The notes under the pieces were generated by a model. It was given only the letters and a program-made list of their open reading frames with translations, did not search any database and was not told where the DNA came from. Shown here piece after piece: positions 1-12,165 of a stretch of DNA of 64,000 nt; within the stretch, counting starts at the first letter, position 1; the number at the start of each line of letters is the position of its first letter. Position numbers and translations under genes: made by a program. Location: contig JACVVK020000291.1 in NCBI GenBank assembly GCA_018292915.2, positions 560,001 to 624,000 of the forward strand, given 5' to 3'. This DNA is from Batillaria attramentaria (lineage: Eukaryota > Mollusca > Gastropoda > Batillariidae).

Positions 1-398
1 GAGGGTATACTGTGAAAAAATACTTCCCAACAAACCACACTACACATTCACGCGTGACCGTGACCCCAAGCACACAATACAAGGCGGAAGACAAGGAAGG
101 GCGCTCAAGTGGGCGACCGACAGGAACATGCGGTTACTGACCTGCCTCAGCCCGTGGCGCGAGACGAATTTCATTCCATTCAGTTTAGAAAGCCGCAAAG
201 CTTTACAAGAGGAACACAGCAAGTATATTTCACGTCATTTTCGTTAAAGTCTGAATACAATCTTTGTTCATTGTTCGGACCCGAAACGAAAAAAAAAAAA
301 AAAATGCTCTCAATCCCGGCGTCTGGCTAAGTTTTTGAAAGTAAGCTTATACATGTGAGGTTTCATAGTGTGTGTGTGTGTGTGTTCCCAAAGCGGGT

Positions 399-1032
399 TT
401 AACTCTCTCTTCTCTGAGAGTGTTTCCCAGTAGCATACAAACAGATGGGTCAGGGGCGCCGGAACCGGGGGGGCAGGGGGGGCAGCTGCCCCCCCTGTAC
501 CCAAGCAGGGGGGGCAAGAGTGTCTTTTCGCCCCCCCCCCTGGAAAATCAGGTGACTATGGCAAGAGGGGGGGGCAAAGCCATGGTCTTGCCCCCCCCCC
601 TTCCCCTACCCCTCTTAGTGCTCTCTCCCCCATCCCACCCAACAGAGAACTTCTGTTTTTGCGGACCGAAGGCTGTCCGCTCCCCCCCCCCCCCCGCTTT
701 TCACTTTTTTTCGGGCAATGTCCTTCCTTTCAGTGGCTCCCTGGTTCGTAAAGGTTTTTTGTCTACGCAGCATTTGATCGCCACCCCCCCCCCCCCCCCC
801 CCGCTTTTCACTTTTTTCGGGCAACGTTCCCCCCTCCGAGATTCTGCCCCCCCTCCCCCCAACATCTTCCGGCGCCCCTGGATGGGTGCTTCCCTTTGAC
901 TGGTAGAAACCCGTTTTGCTAGCGCTTTACTGATTTAGTTCCTCACTCCGATCCCACAAATCGGACATATGCAGCCATGCGCCGTTTTTACGTTTTAACA
1001 CCAAACGGGGAACTTAGCATGTATAGAGTTAA
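399..1032. mobile_element. MITE 2 copy a (TTAACTCT termini), interrupted by MITE 1
   Basis: Begins TTAACTCT and ends AGAGTTAA. The sequence on both sides of the inserted MITE 1 aligns with the copy at 57.9 kb (CAGATGG...TGCTTCCCTTTG...GGTAGAA). Confidence 0.75.
451..880. mobile_element. MITE 1 copy a (CAGGGGCGCCGGA termini)
   Basis: Starts CAGGGGCGCCGGA and ends with its inverse, TCCGGCGCCCCTG. Direct repeats GATGGGT lie immediately outside both ends. The inside is rich in C and G runs and codes nothing. The terminal bases suggest a hAT-type origin. Confidence 0.85.
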
Positions 1033-1433
1033 TGACCTATTTCTCCTGGCTAACGAGCAGGTGCAAACGCATGTTAACCTGCATTTTAATTTTAGCCGAT
1101 CGACCCTTACGCTTCCCCAAACAGGATGTTGATTGAAAGTGCAGCCACGGACGGATCAGACGTGTCGTTTCAAGCGTGAAATGTAGGACACAACACCGAC
1201 TTCACAGCTCTGTGCAATGACGCTTCACACGTACACACACGACGCCAGTCACGCATACCGCTACGGACATTGAATTAGGTGGCCCACTTGCTGGACACTC
1301 TGTTGTGTTACTGCGTTGTTTGGAAGGCGAATGTTTGCTCATAGGAAAGCGATCACTGCGTAACAATGCTTCAGTCACTGTCAGATCTGCAGACGACAAT
1401 TTGCTTGGTGTATCTTCTCTTTGTTTCCAACAG

Positions 1434-1533
1434 ACGAGAGTGAACGATCACAGCCTAACGAACAGAGGAGAGTTCCTGGCCAGCCGTTAGATGTTACGTT
1501 GTTGAGCTGAGCAGCAAAAGCATCGACAGTTTG
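1434..1533 (+). other. Possible 5' UTR exon of the CALHM-like gene
   Basis: Bounded by TTCCAACAG and a consensus donor TTG|GTAAGT, with no coding signal. Its position upstream of the CALHM-like start suggests a non-coding leader exon. Only transcript data could confirm it. Confidence 0.2.
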
Positions 1534-1639
1534 GTAAGTCTGACAGCATCATTGATCTAATTACGTGCTAATGCCAGTGATTTAATCAATAATCAATATA
1601 TCTCTTTTATTATTAAAAAATACCAAAAAAACCCTGGAA

Positions 1640-2115
1640 ATCGGTTAGTGCTGGTCATGAGAAAAAGAAGAACAAGCAAATATACACGAGATAATATGAG
1701 ACTGACACAATATAAAAATACACACATGATAAGAGAATGGCACACATTGTAAAAAAAACATAATATGAGATGATGAAATACACATAATATGGCTCTGTTG
1801 GTATCGTTCGCCAGTTAGGGGGTGCAAATGTATACCAGTCATACGCAGGAACGGGAGGGGGGAGCTAATGTACTCCGGGGTCTGGCGAGGTGAAGTCACG
1901 TGGCCGCTGAATTCGTTCTACGAATTCACTTTATGCGAAATATCGACGGAATTGACTGGTGTTCATTTGCACCCCGGCCCTAACGCCGGGACGAACTATT
2001 CCAACTGAGCCATAATATGAGAGTGACACACCGTCAATGTGAAACACATAACATGAGAATGAAACACAGTGTAAAAGAGAGACATTGTAGGCGAATGCTA
2101 CACAGTGGAAAACAC
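1640..2115. repeat. Degenerate satellite-like repeat, split by MITE 3
   Basis: Irregular units with CATAATATGAGA and GACACACNTTGTAAAA on both sides of the MITE at 1791-2010. Confidence 0.6.
1791..2010. mobile_element. MITE 3, long imperfect inverted repeat
   Basis: The first 50 bases (GGCTCTGTTGG...) are an imperfect inverted copy of the last 55, and CATAATAT flanks both sides. The host is a degenerate satellite that itself contains CATAATATGAGA, so the 8-bp duplication is likely but not certain. Confidence 0.7.
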
Positions 2116-2838
2116 ACACTGTTACAAACTGCAGCTAAAGAGTCATTATTAATTTAATTACCTAAACTATTCCATTTTCATCAACTCCGTCCATTTTGCT
2201 GACCATCTGACTTTAGTTTCTGCCCCTTCATGTCCCAAGTCAAAGCAGCAGCGCTCAAGGCTATAATTATGTGTACACTGATTCGCCACCGTGAAATCCT
2301 CTCAGTTCTTGCACCCCCTCCCCCTCCCTTCCTCCCCCTCCATCGCCCACCTGTACCGCCGTGGCCGGCTGACAAATTCACCACTGAGATTACCCATGCG
2401 AAACAGCCCCGCAATCCTAGAAGACATCCTGCAGTCCTGCCCAAGAAAGCAAGTACACAGCTTTGGCCGAATAGAGCAACGTTAACAGAGAAACTCTGGG
2501 GCACCAAGACGGAACTCCTGAAGACCACCGAATTCATCAAGACTACCAACCCAGTCAGAGGCAGAGTCCATCACAGGGAACGCAAAAGCAGAGGAAGAAG
2601 ACCCCACGCCCGCCTCCCTTCACTTAATCAGTCATAATTGATAATAATTTATGGTCATGTATTTCATTGGATAAAACAGGGGAAGGGGTCTGTAGATCTG
2701 CAATACGTTCACGATTCCACACAAGTCCAGTTTCCTCCCCTGCAGCGCCCTAGTTTTGATTTCGCTCCCCTTTATTTAATTTTGACGTGGTTTTCGCAAA
2801 ATTTTGCCTCTCACTATCGTTCTGGCGTAGCAGGTGGT

Positions 2839-3028
2839 ATGGGGCTTTTCGGGACAATCAAGAGTGGTCTGGAAGGCTCCCCGTCCATCCTCATGCTCAT
2901 AGTTCTAGGGGTGGCGGACCAGTTGTGGGGAGACAACATCTTTAATTGTCCGTGTGGGACCCAGTTCTCTCGCATCCTCTTCACTCTGCCCTTCCTGACC
3001 GTACCACCCATCGTCATCATTACTGTCG
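2839..3028 (+). CDS. CALHM-like gene, coding exon 1 (TM1, CPC motif, TM2)
   Basis: Starts at an ATG in good context. It codes a hydrophobic TM1, then the family hallmark FNCPC followed by TM2. It ends GTC-G before donor GTGAGT, leaving one base (phase 1). A possible acceptor (GTAGCAG) lies a few bases before the ATG, so 5' UTR exons may lie upstream. Confidence 0.87.
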
Positions 3029-4749
3029 GTGAGTAAAATGGTTTGTGTTGTTTCAGTGCTTGCACACACACGCAAACAACAACTTTAGACAGAAAATGGG
3101 CAGCTTTCTTTATAAAGCGCCGAAATAAACATGAACGTTGATGTAATAATAACGTGATCAAGTAAATTGCCAAATAACAATCCTTAATGTTTATGTTAAT
3201 CCCGTTACCTAGGCATCTTAACAATGACAGCCAGTCGTTTCCTATGATTTTATCGCTATAAATGGATGCTTGTGTGGGAGCTGACCGCCCAAGAGCAGTA
3301 CGATGGAGAACGGGGTGGGAGGTGGGTCAAAGCATCAAAGCAGGGGTTTCCAAACGTGAATGTTGTTACTGGCGGGAAATCAAGGAACGGTCGTCTCTGG
3401 CATCGCTATTCCGCTAATTGCTACCCCCCCCCCCCCCCCCCGCCTTGCCTGTTCCTGGTTGGACAGTTCTCATTACTTAATATTTGTTTGGACACTTATG
3501 GTGTCGTCTGCCACCAAACAAACACTATTATGAACAACGAAAATGCGCTTCAGCTTATTGCAAAAGAATTGTTATTTTGACAGGGCACGATGTCTGTGGG
3601 AACGACCAATTCCATGACTGACCATAAAAGTACAGGACATTCCGTTATTGTCCTGAATTGTTTGAGAGTTGTGTTTTGACTGGGTTTCATATCTGTAGGA
3701 GCTATGATAGGACAAATGTCCCGGCTGACCATAAAAGTATAGGACATTCCGTTGTTGTCCTGAATTGTTTGGGGAGCCGGGGTGGCCGAGTGGTAAAGCG
3801 ATGGACTTCTAATGCTCGGGTCGTGAGTTCGCATCCCGGCTGGGGCCAAATATTTGTGCTGGCTTTTTCATCGTTGCCCTGTCTTTGGTATCACCCGTAT
3901 TTGGTGGAAAAGGACGTTAAAAACCAAAACACCCACCCACCCCACCGTGAATTGTCTGAGAATTGTATTTCGACGGAGCCTGCTTCATCCCTGTAGGAGC
4001 CATGATTATAGGACAAAATTAATGCCCTGGCTGACCGAAAACGTATAGGACATTTGTCCTATTATAGTTCGCATGGACATGAAGCCCTAATGTCCTAGGT
4101 GACCGTAAAAGTGTAGGACATTTGTCCTATTATAGTTCGCATGGACATAAAGCCCTAATGTCCTAGGTGACCGTAAAAGTATAGGACATTTGTCCTATTA
4201 TAGTTCGCATGGACATGAAGCCCTAATGTCCTAGGTGACCGTAAAAGTGTAGGACATTTGTCCTATTATAGTTCGCATGGACATGAAGCCCTAATGTCCT
4301 AGGTGACCGTAAAAGTATAGGACATTTGTCCTATTATAGTTCGCATGGACATGAAGCCCTAATGTCCTTGCTGACCGTAAAATTATACAACATTACTTTT
4401 GTCCTGAATTGGTGGTTTTCTTTTGAATGGCCTATGGTCGATGCCGGTCTAACACGTATAGACACGCGCATGCCGTAACAGCTTACTATTTTCTCTTCAT
4501 TATGATCACGAGACTAGCGTGTCATAACGCCATTTTGTTTTCTTAAACAAATCAGACACACCGTGGCGGTTTGTGCGAACGTCCTTCAAGTGTGACCTGA
4601 CCTTAAGATGTTGTCGATGGATCTACCGACCAGTCATCATTGCGGTTATCTGGATGGTGTTCAGTTTGCTCCAGCCCAAGTAAGTACGAGCAGTTTCTGC
4701 ATCAGGCTGTGAACGCATCGACATTCACTTGCTTGATTTATTGCATTAA

Positions 4750-4787
<38 letters not shown>

Positions 4788-7700
4788 CATTGCATGGTTG
4801 TACTACAGGCAAAATTTAGTATGTAAAATGCTGTAGTGAGAGAAGGTACTTGCCAGCCATTGTGTGGTGCGTGCGCACTCAGGCGGGGGGAGACCACTAT
4901 AGTTTACCGTTAAGGAATTCGTCTGCTACGCAAATTCGCCAGTGCATTTGGCGAGTAGATGAGTGCCCTTACACAAAATTAATTATTTGCAGTTTTTTTT
5001 TTTTTTTGGTGGAAAACCCGAGTAGAGTATTTACCTATAGATAAATTAAAACGAATGACCAGATGCTTGCGGTACTACTTCAAAATCTATTTCTTTGTTA
5101 AAAATCTATCGACATTCGACCCACCTTAAAGGCCCAATTTTCAAGATTTTAGGTTCACAGATCCTTTTGAGGCCAAAAAGCGCAATAGCCGCTGACAGTG
5201 TTTCTTGATCTCATAGCACACTGCGTGCGTGCACTGCCGACAAGGTCAAAATGTGGGACGTATTTGCGGACAGCTAAGTTTTCCTCGTTCGCACGGCCAT
5301 CAAACGTCAGTGCGCTGCATTCGGAGCTCTACTCATCTCTTAGATAGAATATTTCGAGCGTGTAGGCGCAGTCACAAGTGTTCCTATATGAAACCTATTA
5401 ATCTTAGAACCTGCGCCTTTAGCATATACTTTTATTCCCCTGCCCCAACTCTTATCCAGCTCCAGTGGTGTTCCTCCCAGGTCATGGGTGGAACCCACGG
5501 GGGACTCGGAAGCTGGGACATTTTTTTTGGTAATCATCCACATCATAAGACGTCATACTAAGGGAAGCGCCACTAAAGTCGCACCCGTGAAGTGGGTGAA
5601 ACTCGGCTATGTGGCAACAGCCTCCCATCGGGCCCATAGCACATAGCACACCCGCTCTGGGTAGAAGCCGACTTGGGTAGGAAAAATCCCGCTTGCCTCG
5701 GTTGGGACTCAGTCGAACCTGGGTCTCCCGGTCCATGATCCGAAGTGCTTACCACTATACTACGGGGACTTTTTTTATTTTTTTATTTGCATACTGGACA
5801 CAGAACGAAAACACGAAACACGCAACAACACGCCACAATACAAAGACCCCCCCCCCCGAAACAACAACAACAACAACAAAAAACCCACAAAAAACAACAA
5901 CAAACAAAACAAAACAAACAAACAAAAACAAAACAAAAAACCAAACAAAAATAAAAAAACTAAAACTAAAAAAAAAAAAAAACCCACGACATTACACTAC
6001 ATAGAATAGACAATGAAACGAAAAGTAGAATCAGAGGAAGGACGTCAACAGAAAGACTGTTGAGGCCTTGGCTACACAGTGTCAAAGTGTTTCACTGATT
6101 GAGTGTCCGTTTCCGTGACAGGTTTGGCAGCTGCATGTTTACCGTGGAGTCGTGCGCATGCTCGGAGAAGGAGAAAGCTGAGGGCTGTACTGAGGAAGAC
6201 ACGGCCGGGAAAGAAAAGGCCGCATTCACACGTGTGGTGGCTGCCTGCATCATTCTTGGAGTTGGCGCTCTCATCCTCCTTATCGGTGTGTATAGTCACT
6301 GATTTGGGTCATGTTGTTCACTTTTTAAAAAAATTTTTTTTTTCCTTTTTTAAAACTGCTTTAAGTCCCTTTCGGGAAATTCGGGCCGCTTCCCGCGGGG
6401 GAAAAGCGCGTCGCTTCGATGCAGCACCACCCAATGCCTATCCTTTTTTTTTTTTTTTTTTTTTCCGATTTGCTTGGTGAGGAAAACCGGATAACCTTAG
6501 AGACATCCCCGATGAGCAGCCCGGCAGCCAGGAAAATCCGAAAGTCACATATCACAGGCTCGATCTAGGCTCCGATGCGCTTACCTGTTAGAACCACCGC
6601 TCACTCCGGGTGGTTGATTGGCTGGCTGATTTCAAGTCAGTCCAAATCCTGTCTTTTCCCATTTGTGCTGAAAGAGTAGGCCAAACCTTTGTCAGTCAAT
6701 CCGGCCATCAGTTAGTCAGTCAGTCAGTCAGTCAGTCAGTCAGTCAAAACACTCATCTTTCTCCAAGTGACAATAAAGTGTTTTGACTGATTGATTGTTC
6801 TGTTCTGTTTGATGCCTGCAGATTATGAATCGTATTTTATGATACATCCGTATAATGCCTCTCTCCCGCGGGAAACACCCCCCTCCTTGTCAAATACATC
6901 AATGAATAAGACAATAAACAACTTGAACTTGATTGATTGATTGTTTTACTGAATCACTCGTTCTTCAAAGGCATATTTCTCCACGTGACAATAGGCTTGG
7001 AAGAACAGGTGATTGTTAGTACTACTAAATAAGTGAAGTTTAAAAAAAAAGTGTATTGCAATAAAATAATATTGCAAATCAAGCGAAATCTGTCCTATTT
7101 CTAATAAATTTCATACCTAAGTGGACGTGTCAACAGTGTCTGTTTATTTGTGGACCAGGCATTATCTTCATTCTGTGGATGTGTGCGAACAACCAGTGTC
7201 ACCGGTGTTGTGTGGAAATCTGTCGCCCCTGCAGGAAATGCTGCGACAGCTGCAGGAAATTACCGCTCGTCGGGGTCGTGTTTGTGAGTACATGTACCGT
7301 CGGCACAATGAACTCCTGTGGCCGTATGCATGGAGAGATACTGTAGAGTGTAAGCCGGGGACTTTAAGTTTTGGTTATTGATGTTTAATGTTTGTTAGTG
7401 ATTTTAACAATGTCGTTGCTTAAATAAAAGCGAACGTTTCTTTGTGGATCCCTCAAAGGAAAGCTCGTGTATCTCCCCATATTTCCTAAATTACATCACT
7501 GATACGAATTTCTGTTTGGTGTTTCACAGCCGGAGGAAAGCAAGCTACGGGCTCAAAAATGTGAGTACAGTTTTTCGTGTATCAAGATTAAAAAAAAAAA
7601 ACCAGACTATAATAACGTAAGTGTCGACAACGAGCGTCACTGTGGCACAGTTCTGACAAAAAGCGTCACTGTGACAAAGTCCTGACAAAACGCGTCACAG

Positions 7701-9998
7701 TTACAAAGTCACCGGCTGTGTCAAAGTCCCGAAAAAGTGTGTCACTGTGTCAAAGTCGTAACAAAAGTCGTACTTGGCAAAGTTGTGACAGAGTTTGTCT
7801 CTGTGACGAAGTCCCGACAAAGAGCATCATCGTGGCAAAGTCCCGACAAAAATCGTCACTGTGAGGAAATCCTGACAAGGAGCATCATTGTGACAAAGTC
7901 CTTGGGTCTGATGCAGGAATAGAGACTAGACTAGTCTGAGAGTCATCTGTAGTCTCAGGCGTATTACGTTAGGACTATCACCAGCGTGCATTAACGTTTA
8001 GTCCCTGAAATAGTTGCAAAGGTGCCTCAGTCTCCGTTTATGCATCTCATAATGATATTTAAATCTCAGCTGAGTTAAGCTAGTCTCGGACTTACGTTCT
8101 AGTCTCCCAACAGGCGTATGGACACAAAATGACCTTGGGGTCATGTTTGGTGTTTGAGGTACCTTGTTTGGCAGGTGCGCTAGTCTGTAGTGATTTTTGT
8201 TGTCATGAAAAAGCGTGATTTTCGTGTTATGTAGGTTAAGGCAGGCGATCCCAAAAAGAGGTAAGCTGCCAGTGAAGCTGGGACTTTTTGCACAGAGGTG
8301 GGACACAAGTGAGGCAAGCGTATTTGTGTGAACTGCCTTTCTGGTCTAAATGGAAAGTAGACGTGCATTACTCCAGTGAGGCCTGAGCGGATAGGAGACA
8401 TTCAAATTTTTGTAAACCCCTGTCAGGTGCGTACCTTTGAATGGTCTGTTTATGGTAGTAATGGTTTCTAGATTGAAGCATTTTTAGGGGTGACTATGAT
8501 GCCTGAGGCTCATACGGAATATGTAGGCATTTTGAGGCCCTGTGTATTTGTTTCCTTCGCCCATATGCATAAAGGTCCCTGACAAAGAGGGTTACTGTTT
8601 TCAGGCCTCGAGGACACAGTCCTGGCGATGGAGCTAAAGACGAAGACTATCGACAAACTGCGATCTAAAGGATTGCTGAAAAGCAGCAAGCAACTGGCAG
8701 CCCTCACTCCAGAACAGCTCGCAAAGATGACGAGCATTTCCGCAGGACAGATCGAAATTCTCAGGCGTTTTCCAAAGGAAAGACGTGAGGGCTTGTGTGT
8801 GCGTGCGTGCGTGCGTGCGTCATTGTCGTCTGTCTGCCTGTGACAAACTTTAATGCTTACCTTTTCTCAGGAACTTCAAACACAGGCACCATCTTTTTCT
8901 TGAGGATTGACAATGATGAGGCCTTCTCATACTGACCCCTTAAAATGATAGGTCAAGATCTTAATAACTAAATAATGTTAATAAAAAAAATCCTGGTGAT
9001 GATGATGAAGACACATCGAAAATTCTGGAGAAATGGAAAAGAGTACCAACATAACATTCTGTTTATATTTATTCACAATTTCTATATCTATATTGTCGTA
9101 TCATCAAAAGTGGCATTTTCTGAACGCAATGGGAAAGAAAATTAGAAACGAAACATTTTCGGTTCAAAGATATGTTGTTACTATTAATAGACTTGAAGGG
9201 AGACAACTTGGGTGTTTTGTTTCCCCTTTTAAGTGCTGATGCAGACTTTGATTGTGATGGGGCTGACTCCGGAGAGTGTTGTGAAGCTACGGGAACAGGG
9301 CATCGATGACGACCGCCTCGCCTACAAGCTGACAGACGCCGACTACAGGCACATCGCCACCGTCATCACCAAGAAACAGCTCAAGATACTGAGAAACCTG
9401 CCGAGAAAATGGGGTAAAATATTAACACTGTAGGGAGATTTTGTAGGCCAGTACTGCTATTCGGTGCAGTCGGCGGTCTTTTTTTGTTTTTGTTTGTCCC
9501 GCCAGATTTTTTTTTCTGGGGTCCCCTCTGAGTACAGCCACCATCTCGCGATGAGAGAATTCTGAATTAGATTTTATGGTGAATAGACAGACACTGTTTG
9601 TGTATATATTTAGATTTTTTAGTCTAGATTGACTGGGATTTAGAGTATGTAAAAGGGACATAAAACGCCTTATCTGATACACATTATTATTATTATTATT
9701 ATTATCATCATCATCATCAAATTATTATTATTATTGTTAAATCCGTGTTCAGCTCTGATCCAGATGCTACTGAGAGCCGGGCTGGAAGGGGCCACACTGG
9801 TGAAGCTCCGTGAGGACGACCTGCTGGATGAGGACGAGCTGATGAACCTCACGCCGCGACAACTCACTGACATCGAGTACGCCGTCGCTCTCGACCAACT
9901 CAACCTGCTTAGGGGCTACGGCCCAAAACTTTGTAAGAATACGCACGCACGCACGCACGGAATCTCTGTCTGTCTGTGTCTCTGTCTGTATCTCTCTC

Positions 9999-10032
<34 letters not shown>

Positions 10033-10056
10033 ACACACACGCACACGCACGCACGA

Positions 10057-10136
<80 letters not shown>

Positions 10137-11931
10137 GTCTCTCTCACTCTCTCACACGCACGCACGCACACCTTCAAGCTGTCATTAATTTTCTACGTTA
10201 TTTAAAGCCCCCCCCCCCCTTCTCATCCCCAACACCACACCCACCCACCCCTCGATCCCTCCTTCTCCCTCCCTGTGTGCAGCCGGCGTGATCCACTGCT
10301 CTCTCATTTCGCGCTAGGGTGTATGAGTTCGATCCCTACCCGAAGCGGGTGTCCAAAAAAAAATTTTAAAAAAATTGCCCGTTTCCAGTCACATCTTTCA
10401 ATCACCCCCCCCCCCCCCCCCCCACGCCCCATAGCCCGTCCCCAATCACTTCTTGTGGCAAGCGGCGTAAACTCGAACTAACCAACCTCACCCCTCATCC
10501 CCCCCCCCCTCCCCGACGCCCCCACACACCTCTTCAGAATCGCCGTTGTGCTGCAGGAGGTATACTTATGTAATGTGTGTGTGATTTGTGTCTTCTCTTT
10601 TTAGATCTGGTAAAGGCTTTGGTGGGAGTGGGTCTGGAAGCAGAAACGCTGACCGCACTCAGCGAGGGAAATATTCTGGACGAGCGAAAACTGCAAAGCC
10701 TCACAGACACGCAGCTGGCTGAACTGGAAAAGAATCTGCCCGAAGACCAACTGAAACTGCTGAAAACATGCACGGCAAAACTTCGTAAGACGTTCCGTAT
10801 TCTGTTTTCTAAATTCGATTAAGACATCAAAAGCGTCACTGTCCGGAAACAAGAGCGTCACAGTGACAAAGTCCTGACAAAGAGCGTCACAGTGACAAGG
10901 TCCTGACAAAGAGCGTCACAGTGATAAAGTCCTGGCAAAGAGCGTCACAATGACAAAGTCCCGACAAAGAGTGCCACTGTGGCAAAGTCCTACCAAAGAG
11001 CGTCACAATGACAAAGTCCCGACAAAGAGCGTCACAGTGACAAAGTCCTGGCAAAGAGCGTCACAATGACAAAGTCCTGGCAAAGAGCGCCACTGTGACA
11101 AAGTCCTACCAAAGAGCGCCCCTGTGATAAAGTCCTGGCAAAGAGCGTCACTGTGACCAAGTCCTGACAAGGAGCGTCACTGTCACAGTCCTGTTGAAGA
11201 GCGTCACTGTGGCAATGTCCCGACAAAGAGCGTCACTGTGACAATGCCCCGGCAAAGAGCGTCAGTGTGGCAAAGTCCCGACAAGGGTCGACGCCGTGAA
11301 GAAGTCCCGACAAAGAGCGTCCCTGTGACAAAGCTCTGACCAAGAGTGTCACTGTGACAAAGCCCTGACAAAGAGCTCTTGACGTCAAAAGATCACTGGT
11401 ATCGTTTTTCAGTGCGTCATTGATTTTGTCCCATCACAGCAGTAAGAGAAATCAGTTGTGTAATGAAGGATGAATACAGTGGGGGTATATATATATAAGC
11501 TTATATATTTGCACTCCCTTGTGTTGTAGAGTTTAACATGGCCCAGGACATGCTGATTTTCATTGATGCGTGTTGTTCGATTTCAGCTGCCTACATCTGG
11601 CTGTGCAAGGAACCCGGTGTAGAGTTTGAACAGATACTCGATCTGCAGCAGAAGGGTGACCAGCAGATCATTGAAATCATCGGTATGTCCCCGGACACAA
11701 ACAGCACACAGATATTTGTTTCCCAACCCAGTGCAGTCCAGTGTCCGCTTGTCAAGCGCATAGGTATTCCAAGAAAAAGGTTCGGTCATATCACTCAGCC
11801 TCTGTGGACCTCCACGGATTGCCCTCATCCTCATCATCCTAGATGATGATGATGATGATGATGATACAGCAGAAACTGAACAGTCTGCTCGAATAAAATC
11901 ATGTATATATGCACACGCCCGCCTGCACGGC

Positions 11932-12026
<95 letters not shown>

Positions 12027-12131
12027 TAATAAAATGACTAAGATGGTACATGTATGAAAATGCCAACTTATAATCCTCGGGAAACGGTAAAGACATCACC
12101 AAGCATAAACAAGGCATTCGCAACTTTCAAC

Positions 12132-12165
<34 letters not shown>

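Noticed and set aside
372..899. Open frame of 175 codons on the plus strand
   Set aside because: It is the poly-C/poly-G interior of MITE 1; the other copy at 19.6 kb shows the same kind of spurious frames.
2230..2637. Open frame of 135 codons upstream of the CALHM-like start
   Set aside because: Proline-rich then basic low-complexity composition, no recognised domain and no splice or start context that joins it to the channel frame.
9734..10291. Single long frame running from the repeat-3 exon through the following microsatellite
   Set aside because: Only 9753-9932 is exonic; a consensus donor GTAAGA ends the exon and the rest is ACGC and CT repeats.
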